From the NCBI GenBank assembly GCA_040510195.1, contig JBEVJK010000058.1:11057-75056 (forward strand): DNA of 64,000 nucleotides. Direction: 5' to 3'. The translations under genes and the position numbers were made by a program. Numbering within the stretch: the first letter of the stretch is position 1; the number at the start of each line of letters is the position of its first letter. The notes beneath the pieces were generated by a model. It was not told the origin of the DNA. It worked only from the letters and a program-made list of their open reading frames with translations, and made no database searches. This stretch comes from JBEVJK01 sp040510195. Lineage in GTDB: Bacteria > Pseudomonadota > Alphaproteobacteria > Rhizobiales > Rhizobiaceae. Shown in pieces: positions 33,851-42,908 of the stretch.

Positions 33851-34666
33851 ATGTCAATCACGCGAAAGATCGAGGGTCGCAAGCGGCTGCTCGCCATTTC
33901 GGCAGCCATTCTGCTGGCAGGGGGCCTCGCAGGATGCGCCAAGGACCGGATGACGACCGGTTCGGTGGCCGCTTCCGGCAAGCCGGTCGATCAGTTGACG
34001 CCTAGCGAGCTCGGCAGTGCCGCAACCTCGCTTGGCAATGCCTATGCGCGCAATCCCAACGACAAGCCCACGGCCCTCCGCTATGCCAGCGTGCTGCAAA
34101 TGGACGGCAAGGCCGAACAGTCGCTGGCCGTGATGCGCAAGCTGGCGATCGCCTTCCCGAAGGATCGTGAAGTGCTCGCCGCCTACGGCAAGGCGCTCGC
34201 CGCCGCCGGCCAGTTCGAACCGGCGCTGAGCGCCGTGCGGCGCGCCCAGACGCCCGAGTATCCAGACTGGAAGCTGTTGTCGGCGGAGGGCGCGATCCTC
34301 GACCAGATGGGGCAAGCTCCACAGGCCCGCGAACTCTACCGGAAGGCGCTAGACCTGAAGCCGAACGAACCCTCCGTGCTCTCCAACCTCGGCATGTCGT
34401 ACCTGCTCGAAGGCGACCTGAAGACCGCCGAGACCTATCTGCGCTCGGCCGCCACCGGAGCCGGTGCCGACAGTCGCGTCCGCCAGAACCTGGCGCTGGT
34501 CATCGGCCTGCAGGGGCGCTTCCAGGAGGCAGAGGCCATGGCTAGGCAGGAGTTGTCCCCCGAGCAGGCGGAGGCCAACGTCGCCTATCTGCGCACGATG
34601 CTGTCGCAGCAGAACGCCTGGAGCCAGCTCAAGGCCGAGGACAAGAAGAAGATCAAAGCCAACTGA
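33851..34666 (+). CDS. tadD: Pilus assembly lipoprotein TadD, tetratricopeptide repeats
   Basis: The 271-residue lipoprotein has a signal ending in the lipobox LAGC (about residue 29), followed by at least four TPR units (for example ALRYASVLQMDGKAEQSLAVM; ARELYRKALDLKPNEPSVL; GDLKTAETYLRSAAT). TadD helps assemble the Flp pilus secretin and other Tad components. It is transcribed towards, and ends just short of, tadC of the main pilus operon on the opposite strand, with a terminator between. Confidence 0.9.
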   Translation: MSITRKIEGRKRLLAISAAILLAGGLAGCAKDRMTTGSVAASGKPVDQLTPSELGSAATSLGNAYARNPNDKPTALRYASVLQMDGKAEQSLAVMRKLAIAFPKDREVLAAYGKALAAAGQFEPALSAVRRAQTPEYPDWKLLSAEGAILDQMGQAPQARELYRKALDLKPNEPSVLSNLGMSYLLEGDLKTAETYLRSAATGAGADSRVRQNLALVIGLQGRFQEAEAMARQELSPEQAEANVAYLRTMLSQQNAWSQLKAEDKKKIKAN

Positions 34667-34684
34667 CGCCGACCGCATGATCCG

Positions 34685-34717
34685 CGCCGGAGAGGCCTTG
34701 CGCCTCTCCGGCGTTTT
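34685..34717 (+). terminator. Rho-independent terminator after tadD
   Basis: CGCCGGAGAGG (34685-34695) pairs perfectly with CCTCTCCGGCG (34703-34713), loop CCTTGCG, followed by TTTTCTT. It separates the convergent tadD and tadC genes; on the minus strand it lacks a T-run. Confidence 0.9.
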
Positions 34718-34726
34718 CTTGCGCGA

Positions 34727-35725
34727 TCAGCCGCCGTTCTTGAGGGCCAGGGCCTGCATGATGGCAGGGCCGAGAATGACGGCAAACAACACCGGCACGA
34801 AGAACAGGATCATCGGCACCGTCAGCTTCGGCGGCAGGGCGGCCGCCTTCTTCTCGGCTTCGTTCATGCGCATGTCGCGGCTCTCTTGGGCCAGGACGCG
34901 GAGCGCCATGGCGACGGGCGTGCCGTACCGTTCCGCCTGGATAAGCGCCTGAGCCACCGACCTGACCGATTCGAGCCCGGTGCGGCCGGCGAGGTTGTCA
35001 TAGGCGGCCCGTCGCTCCTGCAGGAAGGACAGTTCGGCATTGGTCAGTACGAATTCCTCGGCCAGGTCGACCGACTGCGAGCCGATCTCTTCAGAGACCT
35101 TGCGGAACGCCGCCTCCACGGACATACCCGCTTCCACGCAGATCAGCATGAGGTCCAGCGCATCCGGCCAAGCGGACTGGATCGATTTCATGCGCTTCTG
35201 GGCGCGGTTGCGGACATAGAGGACGGGGGCGTAGAAGCCCGCATACGCGGCAAAGACGCAGATCAGGATCTTCACGAAGCCAGGCTGGTCGGGCAACGTG
35301 TCGAGGACGAACAGGTAGACGATCGCCACCGCCGCGAAGACGAAAGGAAGCAGCAGCCGGAAGAACAGGAAGCGGGTCAGCGGGTTCTGACCGCGGAAGC
35401 CCGCCGTGCGCATCTTGGCCAAGGTCGCCTCGTCGACCAGGGCGCGACGCAGGTCCAGCCGTTCGACGATGTTGTAGATGCCGAGCGACTGCTCCTCGCG
35501 CAAGCCGCTGCCGCGCTTGCGGCGGTCCTGCTCGACCGCCAGCCGCGCCCGCTGCTTGGCGCGCAGCTCTTCGCGCTCGAGCGCCACGGCCTTCATCCGC
35601 GACTTCATCTGGTTGCCGCTCAGCGCCGGCAGGACCGTGAAGACGGTCGCAAAGACGGCGATGGCCACCAGAAGCGCTATCAAAAAGGACGGATCGGTGA
35701 GCGTTCTCACCACCTGGTCGGACAT
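34727..35725 (-). CDS. tadC: Flp pilus assembly protein TadC, inner-membrane platform
   Basis: The 332-residue protein has an N-terminal helix (FLIALLVAIAVFATVFTVLPAL), a charged segment, two helices in the middle, a T2SSF domain (SAWPDALDLMLICVEAGMSVEAAFRKV) and a C-terminal helix (MILFFVPVLFAVILGPAIM). With TadB it forms the platform on which the CpaF motor acts. It is the last gene of the cpaB-to-tadC operon, 7 nt after tadB. Confidence 0.94.
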   Translation of the reverse strand: MSDQVVRTLTDPSFLIALLVAIAVFATVFTVLPALSGNQMKSRMKAVALEREELRAKQRARLAVEQDRRKRGSGLREEQSLGIYNIVERLDLRRALVDEATLAKMRTAGFRGQNPLTRFLFFRLLLPFVFAAVAIVYLFVLDTLPDQPGFVKILICVFAAYAGFYAPVLYVRNRAQKRMKSIQSAWPDALDLMLICVEAGMSVEAAFRKVSEEIGSQSVDLAEEFVLTNAELSFLQERRAAYDNLAGRTGLESVRSVAQALIQAERYGTPVAMALRVLAQESRDMRMNEAEKKAAALPPKLTVPMILFFVPVLFAVILGPAIMQALALKNGG

Positions 35726-35732
35726 GGGTGCC

Positions 35733-36746
35733 TCACACGTCGAAAGTGATCATCTTGCGCATCACGAAGATGCCGATGGCCATCCATATGGCCGAGCAGC
35801 CTAGAATGATGTTGCCCGTGCTGGTCGTGAACAGCGGCAGGATGTAGCCAGGGCTCATGATGTAGACCATCGTGGCGACGATGAACGGCAGGGCGCCGAT
35901 GATGGCCGCAGAGGCCTTGGCCTCCATGGAGAGGGCCGAGACGCGCGCCTTCATCTTCTTGCGGTCGCGCAGGACGCGCGAGAGGTTGCCAAGCGCCTCG
36001 GAAAGGTTGCCGCCCGCCTGCTGCTGGATCTGGATCACGATGCCGAAGAAGCTCGCCTCAGAGCACGGCATGGTCTCGCTCATGCGCAGGGCGGCTTCGG
36101 GGATGGACATGCCGACCTGCTGGGATTCCACGATGCGGCGGAACTCCCCGCGCACCGGCTCCTGCGACTCCGTGGCGATGAGGCGGATGCCATCGTTGAG
36201 GGGCAGGCCCGACTTGACGGCGCGCACGATGACGTCGAGCGCGTTGGGGAGCTCCGCAAGGAAGTGCTTGACGCGGCGCGACCTCTTGAATCCGATGTAC
36301 CAACGCGGCAGCCCGAAAATGCCCGCCACCAATGCGCCGGGCAGGACGATCAAAGGGGCGCCCGCGAACAGGGCGACAAGTGTCACGACGATGCCGCAGA
36401 TCACCGAGTAGACGTAGAAGCGTTCCACCGTGATCGTCATGCCAGCCTGTCGGATCTGCATTCGCAAGGGCGGCTTCTTGATGTTGCGATCCCTCGCCTT
36501 CTGCTTCTGGTCGAGCTCCTTCAGCGTGTCCTGAACCGTCTTGCGTCGCTTGGCGACCTCGCTGACGCGGTCCCGGGTCGCCTTGGCCTGAGCGCGATCG
36601 TTGTCGGACCGCATGGCGAGCTGCTTGCGCTTGTCGACGTTCTTCTCGTCGGCCAAGCGGTTGAACATGAAGGCATATGCGACGGCGCCCGCGCTGCAAC
36701 CCGTCAGGAGCACCACCGCCAAAACCAGAGGATCCAAACCGAACAT
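35733..36746 (-). CDS. tadB: Flp pilus assembly protein TadB, inner-membrane platform
   Basis: This 337-residue membrane protein is paralogous to TadC: an N-terminal helix (LAVVLLTGCSAGAVAYAFMF), a basic segment, a helix pair, a T2SSF domain (ALDVIVRAVKSGLPLNDGIRLI; FFGIVIQIQQQAGGNLSEAL) and C-terminal helices. It partners TadC under the secretion ATPase. It lies 21 nt after cpaF. Confidence 0.94.
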   Translation of the reverse strand: MFGLDPLVLAVVLLTGCSAGAVAYAFMFNRLADEKNVDKRKQLAMRSDNDRAQAKATRDRVSEVAKRRKTVQDTLKELDQKQKARDRNIKKPPLRMQIRQAGMTITVERFYVYSVICGIVVTLVALFAGAPLIVLPGALVAGIFGLPRWYIGFKRSRRVKHFLAELPNALDVIVRAVKSGLPLNDGIRLIATESQEPVRGEFRRIVESQQVGMSIPEAALRMSETMPCSEASFFGIVIQIQQQAGGNLSEALGNLSRVLRDRKKMKARVSALSMEAKASAAIIGALPFIVATMVYIMSPGYILPLFTTSTGNIILGCSAIWMAIGIFVMRKMITFDV

Positions 36747-36767
36747 TCAAATGCCCCCGAGGCGCCC

Positions 36768-38249
36768 CTACTCGACGCCCTTCTCCATCGCCTCGAGCGC
36801 AGTGGCGAGCCGCTGCTCCTCGCCATAATAACGTGCCCGATCCCAGAAGTTCGGCCGCCCGATACCCGTCGAGAGGTGGTGGCCGAGCAAGCGCCCGGAC
36901 GCGTCCTCGCCGGTGATGTTGTAGAGCACCAGGTCCTGGGTGATGATGACGTCGCCTTCCATGCCGATCACCTCCGTGATGTGGGTGATGCGACGCGAGC
37001 CGTCGCGCAGTCGGGCCGCCTGGATGATCACGTCGATCGACCCGACGATGATCTCTCGCACCGTCTTCGGGGGCAGCGAGTAGCCGCCCATGGCGATCAT
37101 GGACTCGATGCGGTTCAGGCACTCGCGCGGCGAGTTGGAGTGGATGGTGCCCATCGATCCGTCATGACCCGTGTTCATGGCCTGCAGGAGGTCGAAGACC
37201 TCAGGGCCGCGCACCTCGCCGACGATGATGCGCTCGGGCCGCATGCGCAGGCAGTTCTTGACCAGGTCGCGCATCGTCACCTCGCCCTCGCCCTCGAGGT
37301 TCGGCGGACGGGTTTCGAGCCGGACCACATGCGGCTGCTGGAGCTGCAGCTCGGCCGAGTCCTCGCAGGTGATGATGCGCTCGTCGCGGTCGATGAAGTT
37401 GGTCAGGCAGTTGAGCAAGGTGGTCTTGCCGGAGCCGGTGCCCCCGGAGTTGACGATGTTGCAGCGCACCCGGCCCATGATCTTCAGAATCTCGGCGCCA
37501 TGGTTCGAAATGGCGCCGAAGCGGACGAGCTGATCGAGCATCAGCTTGTCCCGTTTGAACTTGCGGATGGTGAGCGCGGTGCCGTCGATGGCCAGGGGCG
37601 GCGCGATCACGTTGACGCGCGAGCCGTCGGGAAGACGCGCGTCGCAGATCGGGCTCGACTCGTCCACCCGGCGGCCCACCTGGCTGACGATGCGCTGGCA
37701 GATGTTCAAGAGCTGCTGGTTGTCGCGGAAGCGGATGCCGGTCTGCTCGACCTTGCCGTTCACCTCGATGAAGACGTGCCGCGAACCGTTGACCATGATG
37801 TCGGCGATGTCGTCGCGGGCCAGCAGCGGCTCGAGCGGGCCGTAGCCGAGGACATCGTTGCAGATGTCCTCGAGCAGCTCCTCCTGCTCGGCGATCGTCA
37901 TCGCGAAGTTCTTGATCGCGATGATGTCGTTGACGATGTCGCGGATCTCCTCGCGGGCGCTCTCCGGGTCGAGCTTGGCAAGCTGCGAGAGGTCGATCGT
38001 CTCGATGAGAGCGGAGAAGACCTGCGACTTGGTGTCGTAGTAGGCTTCGCTGCGCTCACGCGCCGGCTGGCGCGGCGACGGCGCCGGCGGTGGTGGCGGC
38101 GGTGCCGACGCTTTGCGGGCAGGCGGCGCGGTCGCCTCGATGCGCTTCTCCGCGGGCCGCGGCGCGACCAGGACGTCGGTCCCCGCAGCCGGCGGCCGAT
38201 AGTCCGGCAGCGGCCTGCTGCCGTCGTCGCTTCCTCGCTTGCCGAACAT
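36768..38249 (-). CDS. cpaF: Flp pilus motor ATPase CpaF/TadA
   Basis: The 493-residue secretion ATPase powers pilus assembly. A Pro/Ala-rich N-terminal linker (about residues 10-65) precedes the helical domain and the RecA-like core with Walker A GGTGSGKTTLLNCL (about residue 270), ITCEDSAELQLQQPHVVRLE (Asp box), LRMRPERIIVGEVRGPEVFD (Walker B region) and TGHDGSMGTIHSN (His box). It is fifth in the cpaB-cpaC-cpaD-cpaE-cpaF-tadB-tadC operon. Confidence 0.96.
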   Translation of the reverse strand: MFGKRGSDDGSRPLPDYRPPAAGTDVLVAPRPAEKRIEATAPPARKASAPPPPPPAPSPRQPARERSEAYYDTKSQVFSALIETIDLSQLAKLDPESAREEIRDIVNDIIAIKNFAMTIAEQEELLEDICNDVLGYGPLEPLLARDDIADIMVNGSRHVFIEVNGKVEQTGIRFRDNQQLLNICQRIVSQVGRRVDESSPICDARLPDGSRVNVIAPPLAIDGTALTIRKFKRDKLMLDQLVRFGAISNHGAEILKIMGRVRCNIVNSGGTGSGKTTLLNCLTNFIDRDERIITCEDSAELQLQQPHVVRLETRPPNLEGEGEVTMRDLVKNCLRMRPERIIVGEVRGPEVFDLLQAMNTGHDGSMGTIHSNSPRECLNRIESMIAMGGYSLPPKTVREIIVGSIDVIIQAARLRDGSRRITHITEVIGMEGDVIITQDLVLYNITGEDASGRLLGHHLSTGIGRPNFWDRARYYGEEQRLATALEAMEKGVE

Positions 38250-38276
38250 GTTCGCAGCCGCCCCCTTCCGAACCGT

Positions 38277-39563
38277 CTACTTCTTTTTCTTGAGATTGAG
38301 CCTGCCGAGCAGGTTGCCGAGGCCCGCTTTCTTCTTCGCCTTGAGCTCGGCACGGCCGGTCAGGATGTGGGCGACGTGGCTCACCATCTGTACGACCGGA
38401 CTCTTGGCATCGGTCTCGCCCAGCATGCGCCCGTTGTTCGAGGCGTTGCCGAAGAGCTGGGGATCGAAGGGAACCACAGCCATCGGGACCAGTCCAAGGG
38501 GCTCAGCGAACTCGGCCGGGCTGATCTCCGGACGCTTGGGAACGCCGGCCTGGTTGATGATCAGTTTGGGGGGCACGTCGTTCGGCCGAAGCTTTCTCAG
38601 CGTGTCCACCAGGTTCTTCGTGTTGCGCAGGTTGGCAAGCTCGGGCGTGGCGGTGATCACGACCTCGTCGGCGCGGGTCAGCGTCTCCCTGGTCCAGCCG
38701 GTCCAGACATGCGGAACGTCGAGCACGATCAAAGGGGCGCTACGCTGCGCAGTGTCGATCAGATGCGCGAAGGCGTTCTGCTCGAAGTCGTAGGTGCGTT
38801 CAAGCGTCGACGGGGCCGCCAGCAAGGAAAGATGCTCGGCGCACTGTGCCAGCAGGCGGTCGAGATAGACCTCGTCGATGCGCTCCGGCGCGAAGACCGC
38901 CTCGGCGATGCCTTGCGCGGGATCCTGGTCGAAGTTGATGTTGGCGGTGCCGAAAGCTAGGTCGAGGTCGGCGACCACGACTTCGGTGCCGAAGAGCGTC
39001 GACATGCTCCAGGCCACGTTGTGGGCGATCGTCGAGGAGCCGACGCCGCCTTTCGCGCCGATGAAGGCGATGGAGCGGCCGAGCGGATCGGCGCCCGGAT
39101 CGACGAAAATCGAGGCGATCACGCCCATGATGTCGGCCATCGAGATGGGCGCCACGACGTATTCCGAGACACCTGAGCGGATGAGCTCGCGGTAGAGCCA
39201 GACGTCGTTGTAGTGGCCGATGACCACGACCTTGGTGGTCGGATCGCAATATTCGGCCAGGTCCGCCAGGCCGGCGAGCAGCTCGCGCGGCTCCTTGCGG
39301 GACTCCAGGATGATCAGGTTGGGCGTCGGCGCCGACTGGTAGAACTCGACCGCCGTCGGGATGCCGCCCATGTGCACCTTCAGATGCGACTTCTCCATGC
39401 GCCGATCCTTGCCGGCGCGCTCGATGGGTACGGCGACGGCCTCCGTCTCGCAGAAGGCCTGGATGGAGATGCGCGGGATCGGCCGCACATCCTGGATCGC
39501 CTGCATGTCGGCTTGCGACGCCGGCTGCTCGTCCTTGGCGGTGTCGTAGGCAAGACTGCTCAT
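38277..39563 (-). CDS. cpaE: Pilus localisation ATPase CpaE/TadZ
   Basis: The 428-residue protein has a receiver-like N-terminal domain (PNLIILESRKEPREL; TTKVVVIGHYNDVWLYRELI) and a ParA/MinD-like domain with the deviant P-loop FIGAKGGVGSSTIAHNVA near residue 170, and ITATPELANLRNTKNLVDTL. CpaE proteins mark the pole where the pilus machine assembles. The ATG at 39563 starts family homology; a longer open frame overlapping cpaD was not used. It ends in a basic KKKKAGLGNLLGRLNLKKKK-like tail. Confidence 0.94.
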   Translation of the reverse strand: MSSLAYDTAKDEQPASQADMQAIQDVRPIPRISIQAFCETEAVAVPIERAGKDRRMEKSHLKVHMGGIPTAVEFYQSAPTPNLIILESRKEPRELLAGLADLAEYCDPTTKVVVIGHYNDVWLYRELIRSGVSEYVVAPISMADIMGVIASIFVDPGADPLGRSIAFIGAKGGVGSSTIAHNVAWSMSTLFGTEVVVADLDLAFGTANINFDQDPAQGIAEAVFAPERIDEVYLDRLLAQCAEHLSLLAAPSTLERTYDFEQNAFAHLIDTAQRSAPLIVLDVPHVWTGWTRETLTRADEVVITATPELANLRNTKNLVDTLRKLRPNDVPPKLIINQAGVPKRPEISPAEFAEPLGLVPMAVVPFDPQLFGNASNNGRMLGETDAKSPVVQMVSHVAHILTGRAELKAKKKAGLGNLLGRLNLKKKK

Positions 39564-39586
39564 AGCGGACGCTCCTACTCCCAAGC

Positions 39587-40321
39587 CTAGAACAAGATGT
39601 CCTGGCCGACTTCGGCCGGGAATGGCGGGAACACGGTCTCGCCGTTCTGCCAATCGGTGATCACGTTGCTTTGCCGCGTGGCGTCGATCGGCGATTGCTT
39701 GCGCGGCCCGAGGAGATCGGCGGGATTTGATATCTGGGCGGCAAGATTGTTTTGGTAGGAGCAGCCGAAGTTGGCGTAGTGCTTGTTCTGGGCGCTATCC
39801 TGCAGCATGTCCTCGGGCCAGCGACCGCATTTGTTGGTCTGCGCCACCATGGAGTTGAAGGTGATGCGGACGGGAGCCGACGCGTCCGGCGCGCCGGCAC
39901 TGTAGGACGTGATGACGATCTGGCCCGAAGGCACGCCATTCTTGCGGGCAAAGCGTGCGAATTGGCGGGCGACGCGCGCCGCTGCGGCGTCGTTGGCGGC
40001 TCCCGACGGCACCAGGATCGACAGCACGGGCGCTGCCCGGCGGTCGTAGGTCGTGAGGAAGCCCTCCAACGTCTCTCTCTGGTCGCGCGTCATGTTGCGG
40101 TCGTCGGCGCCGACCGGGAGGTCGAGCACCTGCGGCTTCTCGGCGATGACGATCGGATGGTTGGTACGATAGTCGTCCGGTATCGCTCCCACGGTGACGC
40201 TGTCGCGATGGGTGCAGCCTGCCAGGGCCGCCGACAAGGCGAGCGCCAGCACCGGCGCGGCGCGGCGAGCCCGGGCGTGCAATGCCTGGGCCGCGGGACG
40301 ATCTTTGCAAGCGACACTCAT
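39587..40321 (-). CDS. cpaD: Pilus assembly lipoprotein CpaD
   Basis: The 244-residue outer-membrane lipoprotein has a signal ending in LAGC (about residue 36), followed by the CpaD domain: VLDLPVGADDRNMTRDQRETL, GQIVITSYSAGAPD, and a cysteine-containing NKCGRWPEDM and ANFGCSYQNNLAAQISNPADLLGPR. It supports the secretin. A GGAGGGGG ribosome binding site fixes the start at 40321 rather than 18 nt upstream. It begins 14 nt after the cpaC stop. Confidence 0.94.
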   Translation of the reverse strand: MSVACKDRPAAQALHARARRAAPVLALALSAALAGCTHRDSVTVGAIPDDYRTNHPIVIAEKPQVLDLPVGADDRNMTRDQRETLEGFLTTYDRRAAPVLSILVPSGAANDAAAARVARQFARFARKNGVPSGQIVITSYSAGAPDASAPVRITFNSMVAQTNKCGRWPEDMLQDSAQNKHYANFGCSYQNNLAAQISNPADLLGPRKQSPIDATRQSNVITDWQNGETVFPPFPAEVGQDILF

Positions 40322-40335
40322 GCGAGCCCCCTCCA

Positions 40336-41895
40336 TCACTTGTAGATGTAGCCGACCACGCCGTGGTAGCGGCCATTCGGCAGGTCGGTCTTCATCATCC
40401 CGTAGACGCGGTTGACGCGGCCCAGGAAGAAGCCGGCGCCATCGCTCGGCGGGTTGAAGTTGTCGTCCGGCTTGGCGAGGTCGTTGCGCGCCACGGGCCG
40501 CGACAGATAGGGCGTGATGATGATGACCAGCTCGGTCTCGTTGCGTACGAAGTCGCGGCTGCGGAACAAGGTGCCGAGCACGGGAAGCTTGGACAGGCCG
40601 GGAAAGCCGTTCACCGCCTGGCGGACGTCGTCGCGCACCAGACCGGCAATCATCATCGAGCCGCCGGAAGGCAGCTCCACCGTCGTGTCTGCCAGGCGCT
40701 TGCGGATCGATAGCATGTTCGCGCCGGGAATCTGTTTGAAGCCGGTAGAAAAGCCGATCGAACCTTCGAATGTCGGCTCCGAGACCGCCGTCCTGACCTT
40801 GAGGCTGATGCGACCCGCCGAAAGCACCACCGGCTGGAACTCCAGGCCGATGCCGTATTCAAGCTTCTGGACTTCGTAGGTCAGGCTGGCCCCTTCGCCG
40901 CTCACCGAATTGGCGCCTTGCGAATCCTGGTTGGTGAGCAGGTTGAACTCGCCACCGACCTTGAACGTCGCCTTCTCGCCCGAGACGGCAGTCAGCGTCG
41001 GTTCGGCCAGCGTCTTCATCACGCCGGCCTGCTCCATGGCGTTCACATAGGCGCTGAAGGTGGATGTCGCGAGCGACAGCGCCGAGTTGGACAGCGGCTT
41101 TCCCAGCCCCATGATGTTGTCGCTGACCGCGCCCCAGGTGATGCCGTTGCTGGTGTCGGAAGCGAGCATGTTGACGCCCAGCTGCTTCATGACCGAGCGG
41201 CTCACCTCGGCCACCGTGACCTTCAGGGTGACCTGGTCCTCGCCGATGATCTGCAGCAGGTTGACGATCTGGCTCTGTTGGCGCTGAGCATCCGGGTTGT
41301 CGATCGCCACGCCGCCGTCCGGCGAGCCGCCGGCGGCCGTGATGGCGTATTGGCCCGTCGTCGCCTCGCCGCCCGTCACGAAAATCTGGGCCAGCGTCTG
41401 GGCGCGCTGCGCGTCCAGCGGCGTGTCGACGGTGCCGGTGAGCACCACGTTGTCGTTCAGCAGCTCGACCGTGATGTCCGAGTTCGGGATGAAGCGCTTG
41501 AGATATTGCTCGAGGCCGGCCACGTCGCGCTCGATCGCCAGATCCAGGCTGGCGATCTGCTCGCCATTGGCTCCGAAGACGAAGACGTTCGTCTCGCCGA
41601 CCTGCTTGCCGAAGAGATAGATGCGGCGCGCCGTGCGGGTGACGGCATCTGCCACCGACGGGTTGGCGACCAGGATGTCGTAGGCGTCGGTCGGCAGATC
41701 GACGACGATGGATTTGTTGAGGCCGAGCTTGATGCGCTGGCTGTTGACGGTCGAGCTCGCCGACTTGACCGACGCGGCCTCGGCGAAGCTGCCCCACAGG
41801 ACCGTCGTTGTCGCCAGCCCGGCGACTGCGACCGCCAGGGCGATGGCGCCCGCCCGGCCGTAGCGACCCGGCTCCCTCATTGCTCTGGACTTCAT
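40336..41895 (-). CDS. cpaC: Outer-membrane secretin CpaC/RcpA
   Basis: The 519-residue secretin forms the pilus channel. A signal peptide (IALAVAVAGLATTTVLW) is followed by the pilus N-terminal domain (GLNKSIVVDLPTDAYDILVAN), a BON domain (LLNDNVVLTGTVDTPLDAQRA) and the secretin core (VTLKVTVAEVSRSVMKQLGVN; GSMMIAGLVRDDVRQAVNGFPGL; ETELVIIITPYLSRPV). The start at 41895 overlaps the cpaB stop (ATGA), supporting the choice and translational coupling. Confidence 0.96.
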   Translation of the reverse strand: MKSRAMREPGRYGRAGAIALAVAVAGLATTTVLWGSFAEAASVKSASSTVNSQRIKLGLNKSIVVDLPTDAYDILVANPSVADAVTRTARRIYLFGKQVGETNVFVFGANGEQIASLDLAIERDVAGLEQYLKRFIPNSDITVELLNDNVVLTGTVDTPLDAQRAQTLAQIFVTGGEATTGQYAITAAGGSPDGGVAIDNPDAQRQQSQIVNLLQIIGEDQVTLKVTVAEVSRSVMKQLGVNMLASDTSNGITWGAVSDNIMGLGKPLSNSALSLATSTFSAYVNAMEQAGVMKTLAEPTLTAVSGEKATFKVGGEFNLLTNQDSQGANSVSGEGASLTYEVQKLEYGIGLEFQPVVLSAGRISLKVRTAVSEPTFEGSIGFSTGFKQIPGANMLSIRKRLADTTVELPSGGSMMIAGLVRDDVRQAVNGFPGLSKLPVLGTLFRSRDFVRNETELVIIITPYLSRPVARNDLAKPDDNFNPPSDGAGFFLGRVNRVYGMMKTDLPNGRYHGVVGYIYK

Positions 41896-42704
41896 TTCCT
41901 TGCCCCCACTTCGGAAACCTCGCCGGACCTGATCACGCGCACGGTGCCGCGGCGTCCGGTGCCGGACACCAGGTAGTCCGCCTCGCCCTGCACCTTCTCT
42001 TGCGCGTCGGCGGTGGACCGAAGCGCCAGCGTCAGCCGGTCCGCCATCTGCTGAGCGACCGTGATGATCTCGGCCTGCTGAGGCGACAGCTCGAGCGTCG
42101 CGGTCTGCCCGACCTTGACCTTGCGGCCGTCCTCGTCTTCCTGGATCGCCTGGTCGATCGCCAGTACGCGAATATTTTTCAAGATCGTTTCGGTAATGAA
42201 ACCTTCCGGCCCGGAGCCAGTCTGCGAGCGACGCGTCATGATCACGTCGACATAGTCGTTGGGCAGGATGAAGCCGCCGGCCGACGTGTCGGCCGCGATC
42301 TGCGTGGCGATCGCCCGCTTGCCCGACGGCAGGATGGACGACATGAAGCTCTGGCCCTGGCCGATCAGCTTGGAGCGGCGCAGCGGCTCGCCCCTGTACA
42401 TGTTGACCTTGGCGATCGATCCCTTGAGCTGATCGAGCGCGTCGCCTTCGGCATCGCGAGTGATGAAGCCTTCGGAAACCGACTCGGCCGGCCACGCTTG
42501 CCAATTTATGCTGTTGTCGACGACGCCGCCCATGGGCACGTCGCCGGACAGCACGAGCACGTCCTTGAGCGCGATCTGGGGTGCGCTCGGGGCCGCCGTC
42601 TGAACGACGACCTCCTGCGGGCGAGACATCTTCTTGGCGATGTAACCCGCACCGCCTGCCGCGGCCACTGCCACGCTGAGTATGATAATTCTAGAGGCCG
42701 CCAT
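41892..42704 (-). CDS. cpaB: Pilus assembly protein CpaB/RcpC
   Basis: The 270-residue protein begins with a signal/anchor (RIIILSVAVAAAGGAGYIAKKM), followed by a SAF domain (VLVLSGDVPMGGVVDNSINWQ) and the RcpC/CpaB region (IAADTSAGGFILPNDYVDVI; LELSPQQAEIITVAQQMADRL). It is a periplasmic partner of the secretin. The ATG at 42704 follows a CGGAG ribosome binding site; the frame stays open another 66 nt. It is the first gene after an AT-rich gap of 204 nt that probably contains the operon promoter. Confidence 0.93.
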   Translation of the reverse strand: MAASRIIILSVAVAAAGGAGYIAKKMSRPQEVVVQTAAPSAPQIALKDVLVLSGDVPMGGVVDNSINWQAWPAESVSEGFITRDAEGDALDQLKGSIAKVNMYRGEPLRRSKLIGQGQSFMSSILPSGKRAIATQIAADTSAGGFILPNDYVDVIMTRRSQTGSGPEGFITETILKNIRVLAIDQAIQEDEDGRKVKVGQTATLELSPQQAEIITVAQQMADRLTLALRSTADAQEKVQGEADYLVSGTGRRGTVRVIRSGEVSEVGARK

Positions 42705-42908
42705 TCTCCGGACCTTTTGCTCGGAAACCACCCTTCGTCCCGGGCCGGATATTGCAGCGGCATTCGTCAAATTACGGTTAACATAATGCTTACGATCGTG
42801 CTTAATTTAAAGTTTATGCAAATTCACTCTATCTCAAATTTCTATTGCGATATCAATTGGTTGGCTAAAGCGACAAGAGCCATCGTTCTCAGAGGCCATG
42901 GTATTTTG
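42705..42908 (-). promoter_or_regulatory. AT-rich spacer before cpaB, probable operon promoter region
   Basis: This 204-nt gap between cpaA and cpaB is strikingly AT-rich compared with everything around it (for example GTTAACATAATGCTTAC near 42777 and TTAATTTAAAGTTTATG near 42803). No gene was found. A GTTAAC half-site followed by CTTAC resembles an imperfect CtrA-type site. It is the only large gap in the minus-strand pilus genes, so it probably drives cpaB to tadC. Confidence 0.5.
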
